From the NCBI GenBank assembly GCA_029255685.2, contig CM055312.2, positions 2,070,649-2,134,648 of the forward strand: a stretch of DNA of 64,000 nucleotides, given 5' to 3'. How positions within the stretch are numbered: the stretch's first letter is position 1; each line of letters begins with the position of its first letter. This stretch comes from Silene conica (lineage: Eukaryota; Streptophyta; Magnoliopsida; Caryophyllales; Caryophyllaceae). Under the pieces are notes generated by a model, which made no database searches, had not been told where the DNA came from, and worked only from the letters and a program-made list of their open reading frames with translations. Below are positions 39,001-49,550 of this stretch, in pieces. The position numbers and the translations under genes are program-made.

Positions 39001-39664
39001 TGTTCTTTTTCCGATAGGTTTTTGTATTTGGCATGAATCTAATTTGTTTCCGGCAATATTTTTTGCCGTCCTTGGGCCATTGGTCTTAATAAACGAGTAC
39101 TTGTCAAAGATTTTGCAGGGCATTTGTGTTTTTCTCATCTACATTGCAGACTTGCAGTGCTGTTCTTCTAATTCCCTTATTTGGCGTAACCTTTCATTAA
39201 GCACACACTGCAAACCCTCTAATTTTAGAAATTCCAACTTTTTTCTTTTATTGCTTTTCCTTAGTTCTCTGATTTTCCGTTCTTATATCTTCCAGTGACA
39301 GTCTAACATGGTCACATGATGATTTATCTTAGCCGATCCAAATCATATCGGGACTAAGGCTTTTTTGTTGTTCATGGTGTATCTGTAACCTGTTTATACT
39401 ATGCGTTATCAGGAACTGCCAGTGTGTTTACCGATAAAGGTAAACAGAAACGGCTCAAAAATGGACCAGAAACTGATACTGCTTCGTGATTCAGCTGGAA
39501 AGCGTTGGCCGGTTCTATACCAAGAGAGGAAAGGCGTCAAGATTTTGGCAAACGGCTGGAAAGAATTTAGGAGGTGCAACAACATTCGCCCGGGTGATCA
39601 GTGCACTTTAATTCTTGAAAACATTGAAGATTGCATTTTTAAAGTCGAAATTCTTCGTAGCTGA
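36030..39664 (+). CDS. B3-domain transcription factor (REM family), two B3 domains, 520 aa
   Basis: DNA-binding nuclear protein by family. Exons 36030-36164, 36588-37329, 37433-37582, 37915-38198, 39413-39664; 1563 nt, phases all agree. B3 domain 1 is residues about 31-125 (SFFKVMFGKQF, LEDSTGQKWDVHLSRVNGSL, GWHEFSQDHGIEIGDFVVFHY); B3 domain 2 is 438-520 (LLRDSAGKRWPV, GWKEFRRCNNIRPGDQCTL). Before domain 1 lies C-x3-C-x3-H (CTRSCFSLH) and VCSFFK. Between the domains is a long, probably disordered linker with REDDRDYLFDLSAFEMP (230-246) and a basic patch TKKAR. The ATG at 36030 has an in-frame stop just upstream. Closest relatives I recall are REM16-type proteins; targets unknown. Confidence 0.88.
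36250..36471. mobile_element. Tourist-type MITE in intron 1 of the first B3 gene
   Basis: Ends GGCCCTGTTCTTT and inverted GGCTCTGTTCTTT; flanks TTA/TAA, i.e. a degenerate 3-bp target. Same family as 52302-53151 and 57415-57959 (shared ACGTAAATAAAACTTAACGG in either orientation). Confidence 0.75.
38259..38866. repeat. Tandem 38-bp repeats and a longer duplication split by a MITE
   Basis: A 38-bp unit starting CAATTGCTGTTCATG is repeated twice (38259-38296, 38297-38334). The following sequence (AACCATCCTCTGAAATGTTG) recurs at 38827, so the locus is a tandem duplication. The second copy is interrupted by a MITE at 38470-38813. In intron 4 of the first B3 gene. Confidence 0.8.
38470..38813. mobile_element. 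MITE with GGCCCTGTTTGCC / GGCGGTGTTTGG ends
   Basis: Inverted ends and many AGCAGATT/AATCTGCT words. The intact neighbour copy gives the empty site (...GTTTAAG...). A truncated relative is at 50806-50940 in ANK1 intron 1 (GTTTGGCAAAC, AGCAGGTTTGACTATCAA). TWA target is likely. Confidence 0.65.
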
Positions 39665-42624
39665 ATGTTGAAAGCTTGTTCTGGAAAACTCTGCAAGTTC
39701 ATGGTCATCGACTCATCGTATGATCTGGTAATTAACTTAGAACAACTGGTTTTCAAGTCACTATTGTACATTCAGTCGGAAGTGTTAGCCGCTAGAGTCA
39801 GCATATACCATCAAGGCTCATCCCTAGCTAGGAGTCGTGGTCGGGATTCGGGAACCAGCCCAATACACAAGACGAAACTAATTCTTCTTCTCATTAGACC
39901 AAGCTTAGCATGGTGAAATAATTGGTGCATAGTGTGGTTATGATGCTCGATGAAGTAGTTTTTCTTCAGGTTAGACGGAACACGAGATGATGAATAAATC
40001 GGTGTATGTTGCGTTGTTGAAGATATCAACTATGTGCAGATGTGTTTTTAGAAAGTAATCCGCAAAAAATTTTAGAATATGGATTACGGTTACCGGTGAG
40101 ACGGAAAGTACTTGGGTACATGACTCGGGACATATGTATACGAAATGATCTTCTCGCAATGCTTAAACTCTTACACAAATTCTCACTGAAAACGGAAACT
40201 AGTCCGGATAGTATGCAAGTGTTAATTAAATGGAAATTAAATGGAGCACTACATCGGTACTCTCACTTGTGATATTGTGAGAAATACACGACCCCTTATG
40301 ACGATTAGTGTCTATCTTCAGTGAGAAAAGCTAAACTCTTAACGTATATTTGCAAATTACGTTTAACCTGAATATTTACGAAAATAAACTATTTTTTGTT
40401 ACTTTTCACCACTTCAATGAACACATATTATTAGTATTACTATACAAAAATTCTTACGACTATATCTTTTTTCTTTGTAGGAAAGTAAGTGAATTCATTT
40501 CCCGTATCGGCCGTATGACAAGACGTATCTATTTTAACATTAAAACAAGTTAAGTATTATCCCATTTATATATGTAACTAATTAACTATGTAAGCCAAAT
40601 GTTTTTTCCATACGTTTTGCTTTGTCTTATTCTTATTACTAGACCCATTTTAAGCTTTAAACATTCGTCTTAAACAGAAATTTGTGAAAGTTAAAGACTT
40701 TGAGAGTTTCGGAGTTCGGATATAGTACACAAACACCGTAATCTTTTTATGCTAAACAAGTCATTTTCCTCTGAAATAATAAGATCAGATTTTGCGATAA
40801 AATATACCCACAGTTGTCCAATTAATATCACATTTATTTCAAACGAAAATGACCCGCGACACACTTAGAGTGTGAACCTCTGACAGTAGTAAGTTGAGAT
40901 CTTTACTTACTCCTGTCTGTTTTATTCACCCAACCAAGCAAACTCATGCACTTGTTCTACAAAAAAAATCAGGTTCTTTAATTTCTTACTTGGTAACAAC
41001 TCTCTCTCTCTGTCTCTTTCTTTTTCCTTAGCTATTTTGATTTTCATTTCCAATGTTTGTTACTTTGTTTTGTTTTACAGTTTTTAATCATGTTTTTTTT
41101 TTTTTTTTTTTTTTTTGTTAAATTTTGGGTCCAAACATGTTAAATTTGTCACATTAGCCATGTTCCGAACCCAAAACATTGACACTTGCAACCAAATCTG
41201 AGTAACATAGATGGTACTTTATATGAGCTCACGTATCCGTGTCCGATACTCGATCCTTGGACACTGGTATGACACTAGACACTCCATTTTAGACAAAAAA
41301 GACTGACAATGTTTCATAAAATAGCCTTGTCCGGCACTTGAATAGGCACCCGTTTCACACCCTTCAAGCTGAGTCTGAGTAACATAGATGGTAGTCTGAA
41401 TAACATAGATGGTAGTGTGGTACCAAATAGATATCCCCATCCGAGTATATTGTCATAATCTACAATTGTTTCAACTTTTTTATAAGAGGTATGAAATATT
41501 TGTTTTGATAAACCAAACACAACAAATTTTATGATTTATGTTTACATATATATGGAGAAATTGGTGGTCGAAGTTGACACTGTCCGTGTCTGACCACTAA
41601 GGGGAAATGACTAATGAGAACGATATAAATGGGCAATAAGTCTTGCTGAAGACCGTCACCTCTTCAAAAAGACGGGCCAAATGTAACCAATATAATTCCT
41701 AAGTTAACATGTTGTTTTTTCACATTGTCACGTTTATCCCTAAAATGATGATATTTGGTCCGTCTTCAATGAGAATTTGTGATAAACGGGATGGATGATG
41801 GAGGTATTTTTGTCGGTTTTGGTAATAGGTCGATAATGTTAGGGTGTAGGTAGATTGCGTGGAATTAGCTAAAGTTAGCCTGTGTGATTTGCTGAATCCT
41901 CTTCCTGTGCATGTTTTTAGAAGTGCTAAATATATTGCCATAGTAGTTGATATAAGTGACGTGTCCGCAATCATTGCAGTAGAATGAATGTAGTTTTAAT
42001 GAAATCTATAATGTTTCATCTGTATGTGGAGTGTAGCAAATGTTTCCATGTTTGAAGTTCCGATTGATGCAGAAAAGTTTCGATCTTTCTTCTGTGTTGC
42101 GCCGTACTTGATATAGAATAGACGTATAACTATAAATCTCTGCAAAGGTTTTCTATCATTGTACGAATTAAGCTATTTGATCATGGTCGTGGCAACCGTC
42201 TCAATCCAATTGGTGTAAGTGTACTAGCTGCGATGTCAAATTTGATGTTGCTGCAGGACTTTTTATCGGTCATATTATAAATCAATTGGTCTTGCTTCAG
42301 ACCAAAATTTTGGTCTGAAACTTTCAGACGGAAATTTGTAACCACTTTACAGCCAAATGTGACCATTACTGACAAAAAAGTTATTGTAAGCTATAACATT
42401 GATCACACTATTGTGATTACATTTAACTATAAAATGGTCACATATCTATCACCCGTCTGAAGCTTTAGAGCAAAAGTAACGATCTGAAACAAGAATTTGC
42501 CATTATAAACAATTGGTCTTGCAGTGAGATAACCGGATGAGAATCCTTCAGTAGTGGCATCGTATATGTGTCATTTTCACTAACCAACGGTCCATGTAGT
42601 TTGCAGTTAACTAATTGCGCGCTG
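39665..42624. other. Intergenic region between the B3 genes
   Basis: No gene recognised. Probable 3' UTR to about 39950, then AT-rich sequence, CT microsatellite (about 41000), a T tract at 41094-41116, several GAGTAACATAG ends of the CTATGTTACTC hAT family (41198, 41377, 41399) and a small repeat at 42283-42522. Confidence 0.65.
42283..42522. repeat. Small insertion flanked by 13-bp direct repeats
   Basis: CAATTGGTCTTGC occurs at 42283-42295 and 42510-42522. The 214-bp interior has inverted words TTTCAGACGG/CCGTCTGAAG and an AATTTT palindrome (AGACCAAAATTTTGGTCT). Class unclear; it ends about 100 bp before the second B3 gene's ATG. Confidence 0.55.
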
Positions 42625-45600
42625 ATGGGTTCTGCAAGGTATTCCCGTGACACATGCCGCCAGAATTGTTTCTCCAAGCATTGGAAGAAACATGGCGAAC
42701 CTCCAAAAGTTTGTGCATTTTTCAAAAGCATGATTGGCAATGGGTATGACATATCCATGGCTATGCCTCGGACATTCTCAAAGAAACTTAAGTCACTGGT
42801 AGGAGAAAAGTTCACGCTTGAGGATTCTAGTGGTCGAATGTGGGACGTTCTCCTGTCACGTACAGAAGGCTCTCTTGCCTTTGTAACAGGATGGCTTAAC
42901 TTTGTACTGGATCATGGCATTCAGTATGGTGATTTTTTAGCATTCTATTACTTAAGTGACAGGCGTTTTCTTGTCGAGATTTATGGTAAAAGTGCGTGTA
43001 CAAAAGTCTTTTCCCCAGAAACGTTCCCCAGAAACTCTATTCCCCAGAAACGTTCTAATGACTCTCTCGATGTAGAATCGCCTAGCAAAAGGCATTTCCA
43101 CTCGGCTTTTTCTGGACCAAACGTTGATGTTACTCCAAGCCCAAAAAATGTCCATAATGAGAAAGAGCCGGTATTGGAGAATTTGGAGGACGAGCTGTTC
43201 TTTATGACTCGGCGAGACATTAATTTTATCAGGGAAGATGATAGAGACCATCTGTTTGACCTGTCTGAGTTTGAAACGCCGGTCAAGAAACCAACCATAA
43301 ACGAAGAAGAGGAGATAGATTATCTACAAGGTCCAGTTGTCTTATCTGACAAATTTCGGAATGCTGGAACTGAAGCTGGTCATGTTGGTCTTCGTAAACG
43401 CCCAGTCCCTAGACGAAAAGCTGAAGTACTGTCAGGTTTGCTACGGGCTTATAAACATAGGCGCATGAGACCCGTCCACAAGCATGTGAAGTTCCATCCT
43501 AAAACCAATTGGTGATAGGAGGGATAACCCGCTTACTTATAAGCTAGTCTCTTCACTACTTCCTCCATTCCAATGAATTCTATATATCTGCTTTGTTCAC
43601 GTTTGCCAATACCTGTTTTAACCAAGATCTCACATGACTATCTTTTGTTATATATTAGAAGTTGTGTCGAAAATTCGCTCGACTTATGAATAGTGCCCAA
43701 AAAGTGATATGTATAGAATTGAATGGAATGGAGGAAGTCTTATTCTACCGATGTGGGTGTGGCCCCTCACACACATATGGGAAGAGACCTCGACAACTTG
43801 TTTCTACCTATGTTACTCTAACTTTGCTGCAAGTGCCGGGCACGGCTATTTTGGGAAAGATTCATGTCTTTGCCCTAAAATGAACTGTCGGAGTGTTGCA
43901 TAGTAATGTTGTGTCGAATAAACGACACACAAGCAAAGTGAAGCGTTAAAGTAACATAGGATTCTACTTTGCAGTTTGATATTCCTAAATAAATTTGCAT
44001 TTTCTTATAATTTCGTAACTTTTTTTTTTTTACTGTTGTTTGCCTTGTTCTCTGCACATTCTATCTCTGTCAGAATATACTGAAGCAGACTTCCTAGTGC
44101 ATGACTGTACTCCACACTCAAGCAATTCACCGAATGATTCAGTGCCTTTCGAGACTATCAAGCGTCAGCAAACTATTCACAAATCTAAAAACCTTGATCT
44201 GTCGGCTACACCAGGTTCTACTATTGATTGATTGTGGATGCATTCAGTAGTTTGCGGTTTCTGAAATTGCGTACTGAATACTGATAGAATTCTGTTGCGC
44301 AGGTTTGAAAATGAGACCGATACATCAGAAAGCAAGGGCGTTTAAACAAGAAGTGTTTGGTAATGTGATGGCTGATAATTCTGTTGGTGCTGGTGACTCT
44401 CCGACTGAGCAGAGTTATAGAAATCCCGGCCAGAATTTGATTCATACGATGAAAGTTGAAGGTAGGTACCCCTTGTCTGGATAGAGGGATTTGCAGGGAA
44501 ATGAAGGGGTGGCGACAATATCTCCCAACATAAAAAAATCTGAACGAAACTAACACGCTTCATTCTCCCGCCCCTACCCTCCTATTATGGCATCCAAACA
44601 ATCCCGTGCCCCCGTTGTTTGGATGGATGAATGGATGGAAAGGAGGCGAACATTTTTCTTTGTTTCGGTTAGTAAATTGGCTGAAGGGAAATGGTGATTC
44701 CATTTTCCCCCATACATGGTACAACCTTATTAAAATCCGTCCAACGCTAGGAAATATTTGGAAAGCACACACCAAAGCTTCCTGCCCCGCTACCCTCGAC
44801 CCCCCCCCCCCCCCCCTCCTACATAGTTGTGCAACTTACATCTGGTTGTTATGGTTTCAAAAATAAGTATTACATGCGAATAATGGAGAGTCTCGTAGGA
44901 GTCGTAGCTATGTTAACCAAAAGCTTAAGCCGATGGTTGGAGTTCCCTCATTCGTTTTATATTCTAACACTCCCCTCACACGAAGGCCCTTTTTCCTTTT
45001 TTTGGGGCTTGAAGTGTGGGTGCAGGCGGGATTCCCTTGCCTGTACGAAGGCCCTTTTTTCTTTTTTTTTGGGGCTTGAAGTGTGGGTGCAGGCGGGATT
45101 CCCTTGCCTGTTCTGATTACCCACTTTAGAATGGAGGGGGTGGGATTCGAACCCGTGACCTTTTGGTCACCTGGCTGTGATACCATGTCAAGAAACCAAC
45201 TCAACCAAAAACTTAAGCCGATGTTGGAGTTCCTTGATTCGTTTTATATTCTAACATATTCCGATGTTTCACCTTAACGACGCCTCACCTGTCAACACAA
45301 CGCTTTTTCTGATATGACACGAGATTAGATATCCAATCAGGATAGATGTTAGTTTTATGGTTTTCAGAATCATGGGATGATTTGATTACCTGGTCATCAG
45401 GTGGAACTAGCAGTAGCAGACCCATCAAGCAAGAAGCAAGAGAGTTCAGGCCAGATACCAGTGGTGGTCTGACGTCTGGTCGTCGAGATGCTAACTTTTT
45501 TGTCCGCGAGCTGAGCATGATTAACTATGTTGGTGAATATGTGGAGGTAGAACCGTTGGACCGTGTTTATCCATCTGAAATTGGAGTCGAAATTGCATGC

Positions 45601-46767
45601 CCAATATCACTACCACTACCACGACTACCATGCAGTGAAGATTTCCTGGTTTGTTCGTTTCTTATATTTGACTACTGTGATCTTCTCCCACTGTATTTAT
45701 TACAAGTTTACAACTCATGTCACAACCATTTATTCTTTTACTCCGACTCTTCATGTTACCTTGCATACTCATTTTCAACACACCCAAAGAAGCCGCCGCC
45801 CTCGAAACCCGACCCGAAACCCCACCCGATACAACCGGAATATTGAGTGAACTGAAACCGAACGACCGAACCGAACCGAACCGAATCAACTCAATAACCG
45901 ATAACAACCTTATTTTTTCCAACCCCGACCTGAAACCGACCCCATCCGATCCATGACCCGATATGACCCGAAAATGAACTAGCTTAACAGGGCCGTCTGA
46001 GAGATTCTGGAGGCCCAGTGCGAGATTTTATGAAGGCCCTAAATGTTTACACAAGGATTCGAGCTCGGGTTGCTTCCCTAAAACATTGACACTCATACCA
46101 CTAAGCCATAATCATTCTCCTAATTTTATTTGTCTCAATGTATAATTGTATATATAAGTTTTTTCTCCGGTTACATTTGGGGGCCAGTGCAACCGCACGG
46201 GTTGATCACCCATACCAGCCGTGTAGCTTAATAATGGTTAAACAACACAAAATCGACATTTATGTTAATTATTTTCACATAAAACTACAATAATTAATAC
46301 AACTACCCTTTATTTAAAAGTAAAATTACCGTCTAAAACTAAAATATATAAGATAGAATATGAACTGATAATCTAACCTGACAGTGACCCGCTAATGACT
46401 TGCCACCCGTTGATAACCTGACCTGAAGATGACCCGATCCGACCCGACATGAACCAAACCGACCTGAACCCGGTACGGACCCGATATGACACGACTCGAT
46501 TTGACCCGACCAGTAACCGATCTGAGTGACCCGATTGTCACCTCTACTCTACCCTCGAACATGGGTATGATGCTTGAACACATTCGAAACACGCAAAGTT
46601 TTCTTTCTTCATAATGTAACCGATCTAAACCCTTGGACACATACATGCGGATTGCTTCTAAGTTCTAGTTGAATCATGAATCTGTGTGAGAAATGTGTTT
46701 ACAATATGCATACATTATTACTATACTCAACCTGATATGCTGCTATACTGTGCTAATGCAGGACTGA
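42625..46767 (+). CDS. B3-domain transcription factor paralogue (REM family), second B3 lost
   Basis: Tandem paralogue of the gene at 36030. Exons 42625-43435, 44074-44214, 44303-44461, 45368-45648, then 46762-46767, where phase-correct splicing gives GAC TGA, so about 465 residues. B3 domain 1 is residues about 31-126 (VCAFFKSMIGN, LEDSSGRMWDVLLSRTEGSL, HGIQYGDFLAFYY). The leader motif C-x3-C-x3-H (CRQNCFSKH) and the linker motif FIREDDRDHLFDLSEFETP (201-219) are kept. Unlike its neighbour there is no intron between the leader and domain 1. The ATG at 42625 is the first in frame; an upstream coding exon cannot be excluded. Whether it is expressed is unknown; one complete B3 domain could still bind DNA. 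Confidence 0.7.
43461..43800. repeat. Dispersed repeat, copy 2, split by a Stowaway MITE
   Basis: Shares CCATCCTAAAACCAATTGGT and ATTCTACCGATGTGGG with 26284-26476. The second stretch is displaced by the MITE 43559-43737. Lies in the intron 43436-44073. Confidence 0.75.
43559..43737. mobile_element. Stowaway-type MITE
   Basis: Ends CTTCCTCCATTCCA and the inverted counterpart near 43724-43737; TA before the left end. Inserted in the dispersed repeat 43461-43800. Half of a sister copy is at 51097-51187. Confidence 0.8.
43808..43959. mobile_element. hAT-type MITE, CTATGTTACTC family
   Basis: Inverted ends CTATGTTAC.../...GTAACATAG with 8-bp flanks GTTTCTAC and GATTCTAC (7 of 8). Same family as 16538-16724. 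Confidence 0.75.
44800..44816 (+). repeat. Poly-C tract (17 C)
   Basis: Uninterrupted run of 17 cytosines in the intron 44462-45367. Long C runs are uncommon in AT-rich plant introns. Confidence 0.9.
44915..45258. repeat. Direct repeats around a tRNA-like segment
   Basis: A ~55-bp block (TTAAGCCGATG..., ATTCGTTTTATATTCTAACA) occurs at 44915-44970 and 45206-45258. Between them a ~64-bp tandem duplication (TTGGGGCTTGAAGTGTGGGT, at 45002 and 45069) and a tRNA-like GGGATTCGAACCC...GATACCATG. A similar tRNA-like piece is at 49282-49325. Same intron as the poly-C tract. Confidence 0.7.
45988..46223. mobile_element. Short hAT element with tRNA-like block (236 bp)
   Basis: Starts CAGGGCCGTCTGAG, ends ...CAGCCGTG; perfect 8-bp direct repeat TAGCTTAA (45980-45987, 46224-46231). 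On the minus strand TGGCTTAGTGG (A box) and GCTCGAATCC (B-box-like) lie about 50 bp apart. In the intron before the dead last exon. Confidence 0.85.
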
Positions 46768-46948
46768 CCTTAGCCTTCGATCAATTAGGAAAAAGAATTG
46801 GTACTAAGCTTACCCAGGAGCTCGTGACGCTTCAATATCCCGTGTTTATATTCACAAGAACGGCATGAAGTTTTAGGAAACTGAATGTCTTTTCATAGTC
46901 GAAAATTTGGAGGGATACACTTTCACAGTTTCACCCTCCAGCTTCTAA
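46762..46948 (+). pseudogene. Degenerate second B3 domain of the second B3 gene
   Basis: Homologous to the last exon 39413-39664. The start GA-CTG lacks one A, shifting the frame to LTLAFDQLGKRIG...LTQELVTL. A deletion then moves the similarity into another frame (RVYIHKNGMKF, stop), and CLFIVENLEGYTFTVSP follows, matching the C-terminal strand of the first gene (CTLILENIEDCIFKVEIL). The GWKEF-to-PGDQ middle is missing. Confidence 0.8.
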
Positions 46949-47584
46949 CTAAGATACCTACTCATTCCGCCATGAATCCATGACCTTGTGCATCTGAACC
47001 GACATTTCTGTGTTTTTATCTTTTTTATTTTTAACTAAGGTATGCCTTGTTGCGAATTGCGATGTTTAATCAAATTGCTGGTAGGTTGTTTGAACTAGAT
47101 TAATTTGTAATCTAACTTCAGATTTAGAGTTAACAAAATTTAGGCCGTCCATGTATAACTTCATCTCTGGTTCATACGTCTCCGGTCTTCATGATACCAA
47201 ACATATTGATTTTCTCCTGGATGGCAGTAGGATACAGGGACGAGGTTAGGATAAAATAAGAACCAGGACCGATTACTATAATTATTTTATCGACTCATCG
47301 TAAATGTAACACCACTCGAATAACATTGTTGATAACTAATACTCCATAGGTTTCTTAGTTTTGTTACGTTCTTACGAGGTATAGATAAAATTATTGACTA
47401 GGACGGAGGGAGTATATATAATATGCGGAGGACAAGTTAATATTTACTTTTGTTTAATACTCCGTACATAGTTAATATTTACTTTTGTTTTAAGTATTAA
47501 ATTACAAATTATATTGTATAAACTCTTAAAAACAGTTTTAAAATAAGTTTATTAGATGAGACAAAGGCGATTACTAATTATAAA

Positions 47585-47983
47585 TTGGGTATGTTTGGAA
47601 ACCTTGAATTGAAATTAAATTCCGTAATTGAAATATTTGAAGTATTTTGGAACCACAAGAATTTGGAATTGGAATTGACTCAATTCCTTATCAATTCCAA
47701 GCTAGTTAAAATTTAAGGTTCTCAAATAACTATTGTATTTTTATTTATCATATTTTTTTCCAAGCGCAAATATTTTCCGTGACAATATATATTTTTCAAA
47801 TATAAAAATCCGATGACCGCGACCCATATCCGTCTCGCCCAAGTACAATTCTAATTCCAATTCCATGGGTTTCTCAAACGCAATTTTGGAATTGGATTTG
47901 AAATGGAATTCAAACATTTGGATTTCTACGATTGAAATCATGAAAGAAAAATCAATTCCGTGTTTCTAAAAGCAACCTAAAGA
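47585..47983. repeat. MITE-like repeat, copy 1
   Basis: Begins GTATGTTTGGAAACCTTGAA, ends with an inverted relative (GGAATT...TTTCTAAAAGC). Rich in AATTGGAATT words. Homologous along most of its length to 48357-48843. Intergenic, no coding. Confidence 0.7.
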
Positions 47984-48356
47984 ACAAGCAATAAACAATT
48001 TTCAACAATTCAAAACGAGTCCATATTTTGTAAATATAGAATATTATGTAAATATAAATAAGGAATGGAATATTAGGTAGACAAATTAAGTTAAGAAAGT
48101 GATAAAAAAAAATTGCATTAATAATTTGAAAAAAAAAAGTGCATTAAAATTGACATTGTATTAAAAAAAATTGTCATCAATTATATGATATCACATATCG
48201 TGCGATACTCAACTCGTTGACTTGGCACAATGAGCATCAAGTTAAGATTTTGATTGAGATGGTTCATCTAGTCAATGAAATCAACCAGAGGTATGAGACT
48301 ATAAATATGTGTCATAAAAGTCAATGACGAAATTTTTGTAAAAACAAATTCATCTA

Positions 48357-48843
48357 TAATATGTATGAAAACCTTGAATTGGAATTGAATTTCATAATTG
48401 AAATATATGAAGTGTTTGGGAAGTAATAAAATTTGGAATTGGAATTAACTCGATTCCTTATCAATTTCAAGCAAGTTAAAAGGACTCTCAAATATACCTA
48501 CCATATTAGCATATACGAAGTAGTAGTCATTTCAAATCCATCAATTCTTAAATTTTATTTTGTAATGTAAATTTCATCGTAATATTTTTATTTGTGATAT
48601 TTTTTCCGAGCACAAATATTTTCCGTGACAATATTTATTTTTTTCAAATATAAAAATCCGATGAGCTCGACCCATATCCGTCTCGCCAAAGTACAATTCT
48701 AATTCTAACTCAAATTCCAGTTCCAATTCCATGGATTTCCCAAACGTAATTTTAGAATTGAATTTGAAATTGAATTCAAACATTTAAATTTCTACAATTG
48801 AAATCATGAAAATATAAATAATTCCGTATTTCCAAACACTACC
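48357..48843. repeat. MITE-like repeat, copy 2
   Basis: Same family as 47585-47983 (shared ATTTTCCGTGACAATAT, AAAATCCGATGA, CCATATCCGTCTCGCC). Carries about 60-90 extra bases around 48495-48580. The remaining intergenic sequence 46949-49550 is AT-rich without a gene. Confidence 0.7.
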
Positions 48844-48965
48844 TCATATAAATTGGCAGACGGGTAGGAACTATGAAGGCGACAAAGTTTGTTGATGGCC
48901 TCAATTGCTTGCCAATTCAATAAATAATGAACTGCAAGAATAAAATACAAAGTCGTATTTGACTT

Positions 48966-49470
48966 AGTTAATATAAGTATATAACTACCATTTCCGTATT
49001 ATATTAGCCACAAATTCTCATTCGAGACGAACATCCCGTCACAAGTTGAGAACGAGTCCAGTAATACCAAGTGGTTACATAAGATAAAAGCATGAGGCTA
49101 CTTCCTATACAATTTAGCTCGTTTTCAACTTGTAACGAATGACGGTATATTAGCGCATTTCCGTTGACTTAGTTAATATAACTACCATTTCCGTTGGGCT
49201 CGAAGAGTAGTTAGTTTGCAGAGGTTCTCCATACCGTGCGCCACGTTTTCACTTTGTGTTTTTTAGGGGTTTTGAGATTGTCAGGATTCGAACCCGTTCG
49301 ATCACACTGACTCTAATACCATGATAGAGAACCATCTGATGGTTGAGACTTGAGACCCAACTATTATAAATATTCCTATTAATAATGCTACTCCCTAAGC
49401 AACTTAGCTCGTCTTCAACTTGTAACGAATATGTCCGTCTTTCATGAGACTGACGTATATTAGCGCATTT
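48966..49470. repeat. Direct repeats upstream of the first ankyrin gene
   Basis: ACTACCATTTCCGT recurs at 48983 and 49182; TTAGCTCGT.TTCAACTTGT and TATATTAGCGCATTTCC recur at 49112-49162 and 49402-49470. They make up much of the proximal upstream region of the gene starting at 49551. Confidence 0.7.
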
Positions 49471-49550
49471 CCTTAGGTAGAAGCAGTATTCATAGACTTT
49501 GTTCAATCCACAAATCAATCTCTCAAAACACAAAGAAAGCGAGCAATTCA

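Noticed and set aside
42568..42624. Earlier start of the second B3 gene
   Set aside because: The codon at 42568 is GTG; the first ATG in frame is 42625.
47340..47413. Possible small Stowaway (CTCC...GGAGGGAGTA)
   Set aside because: Only one convincing end; too short to bound.
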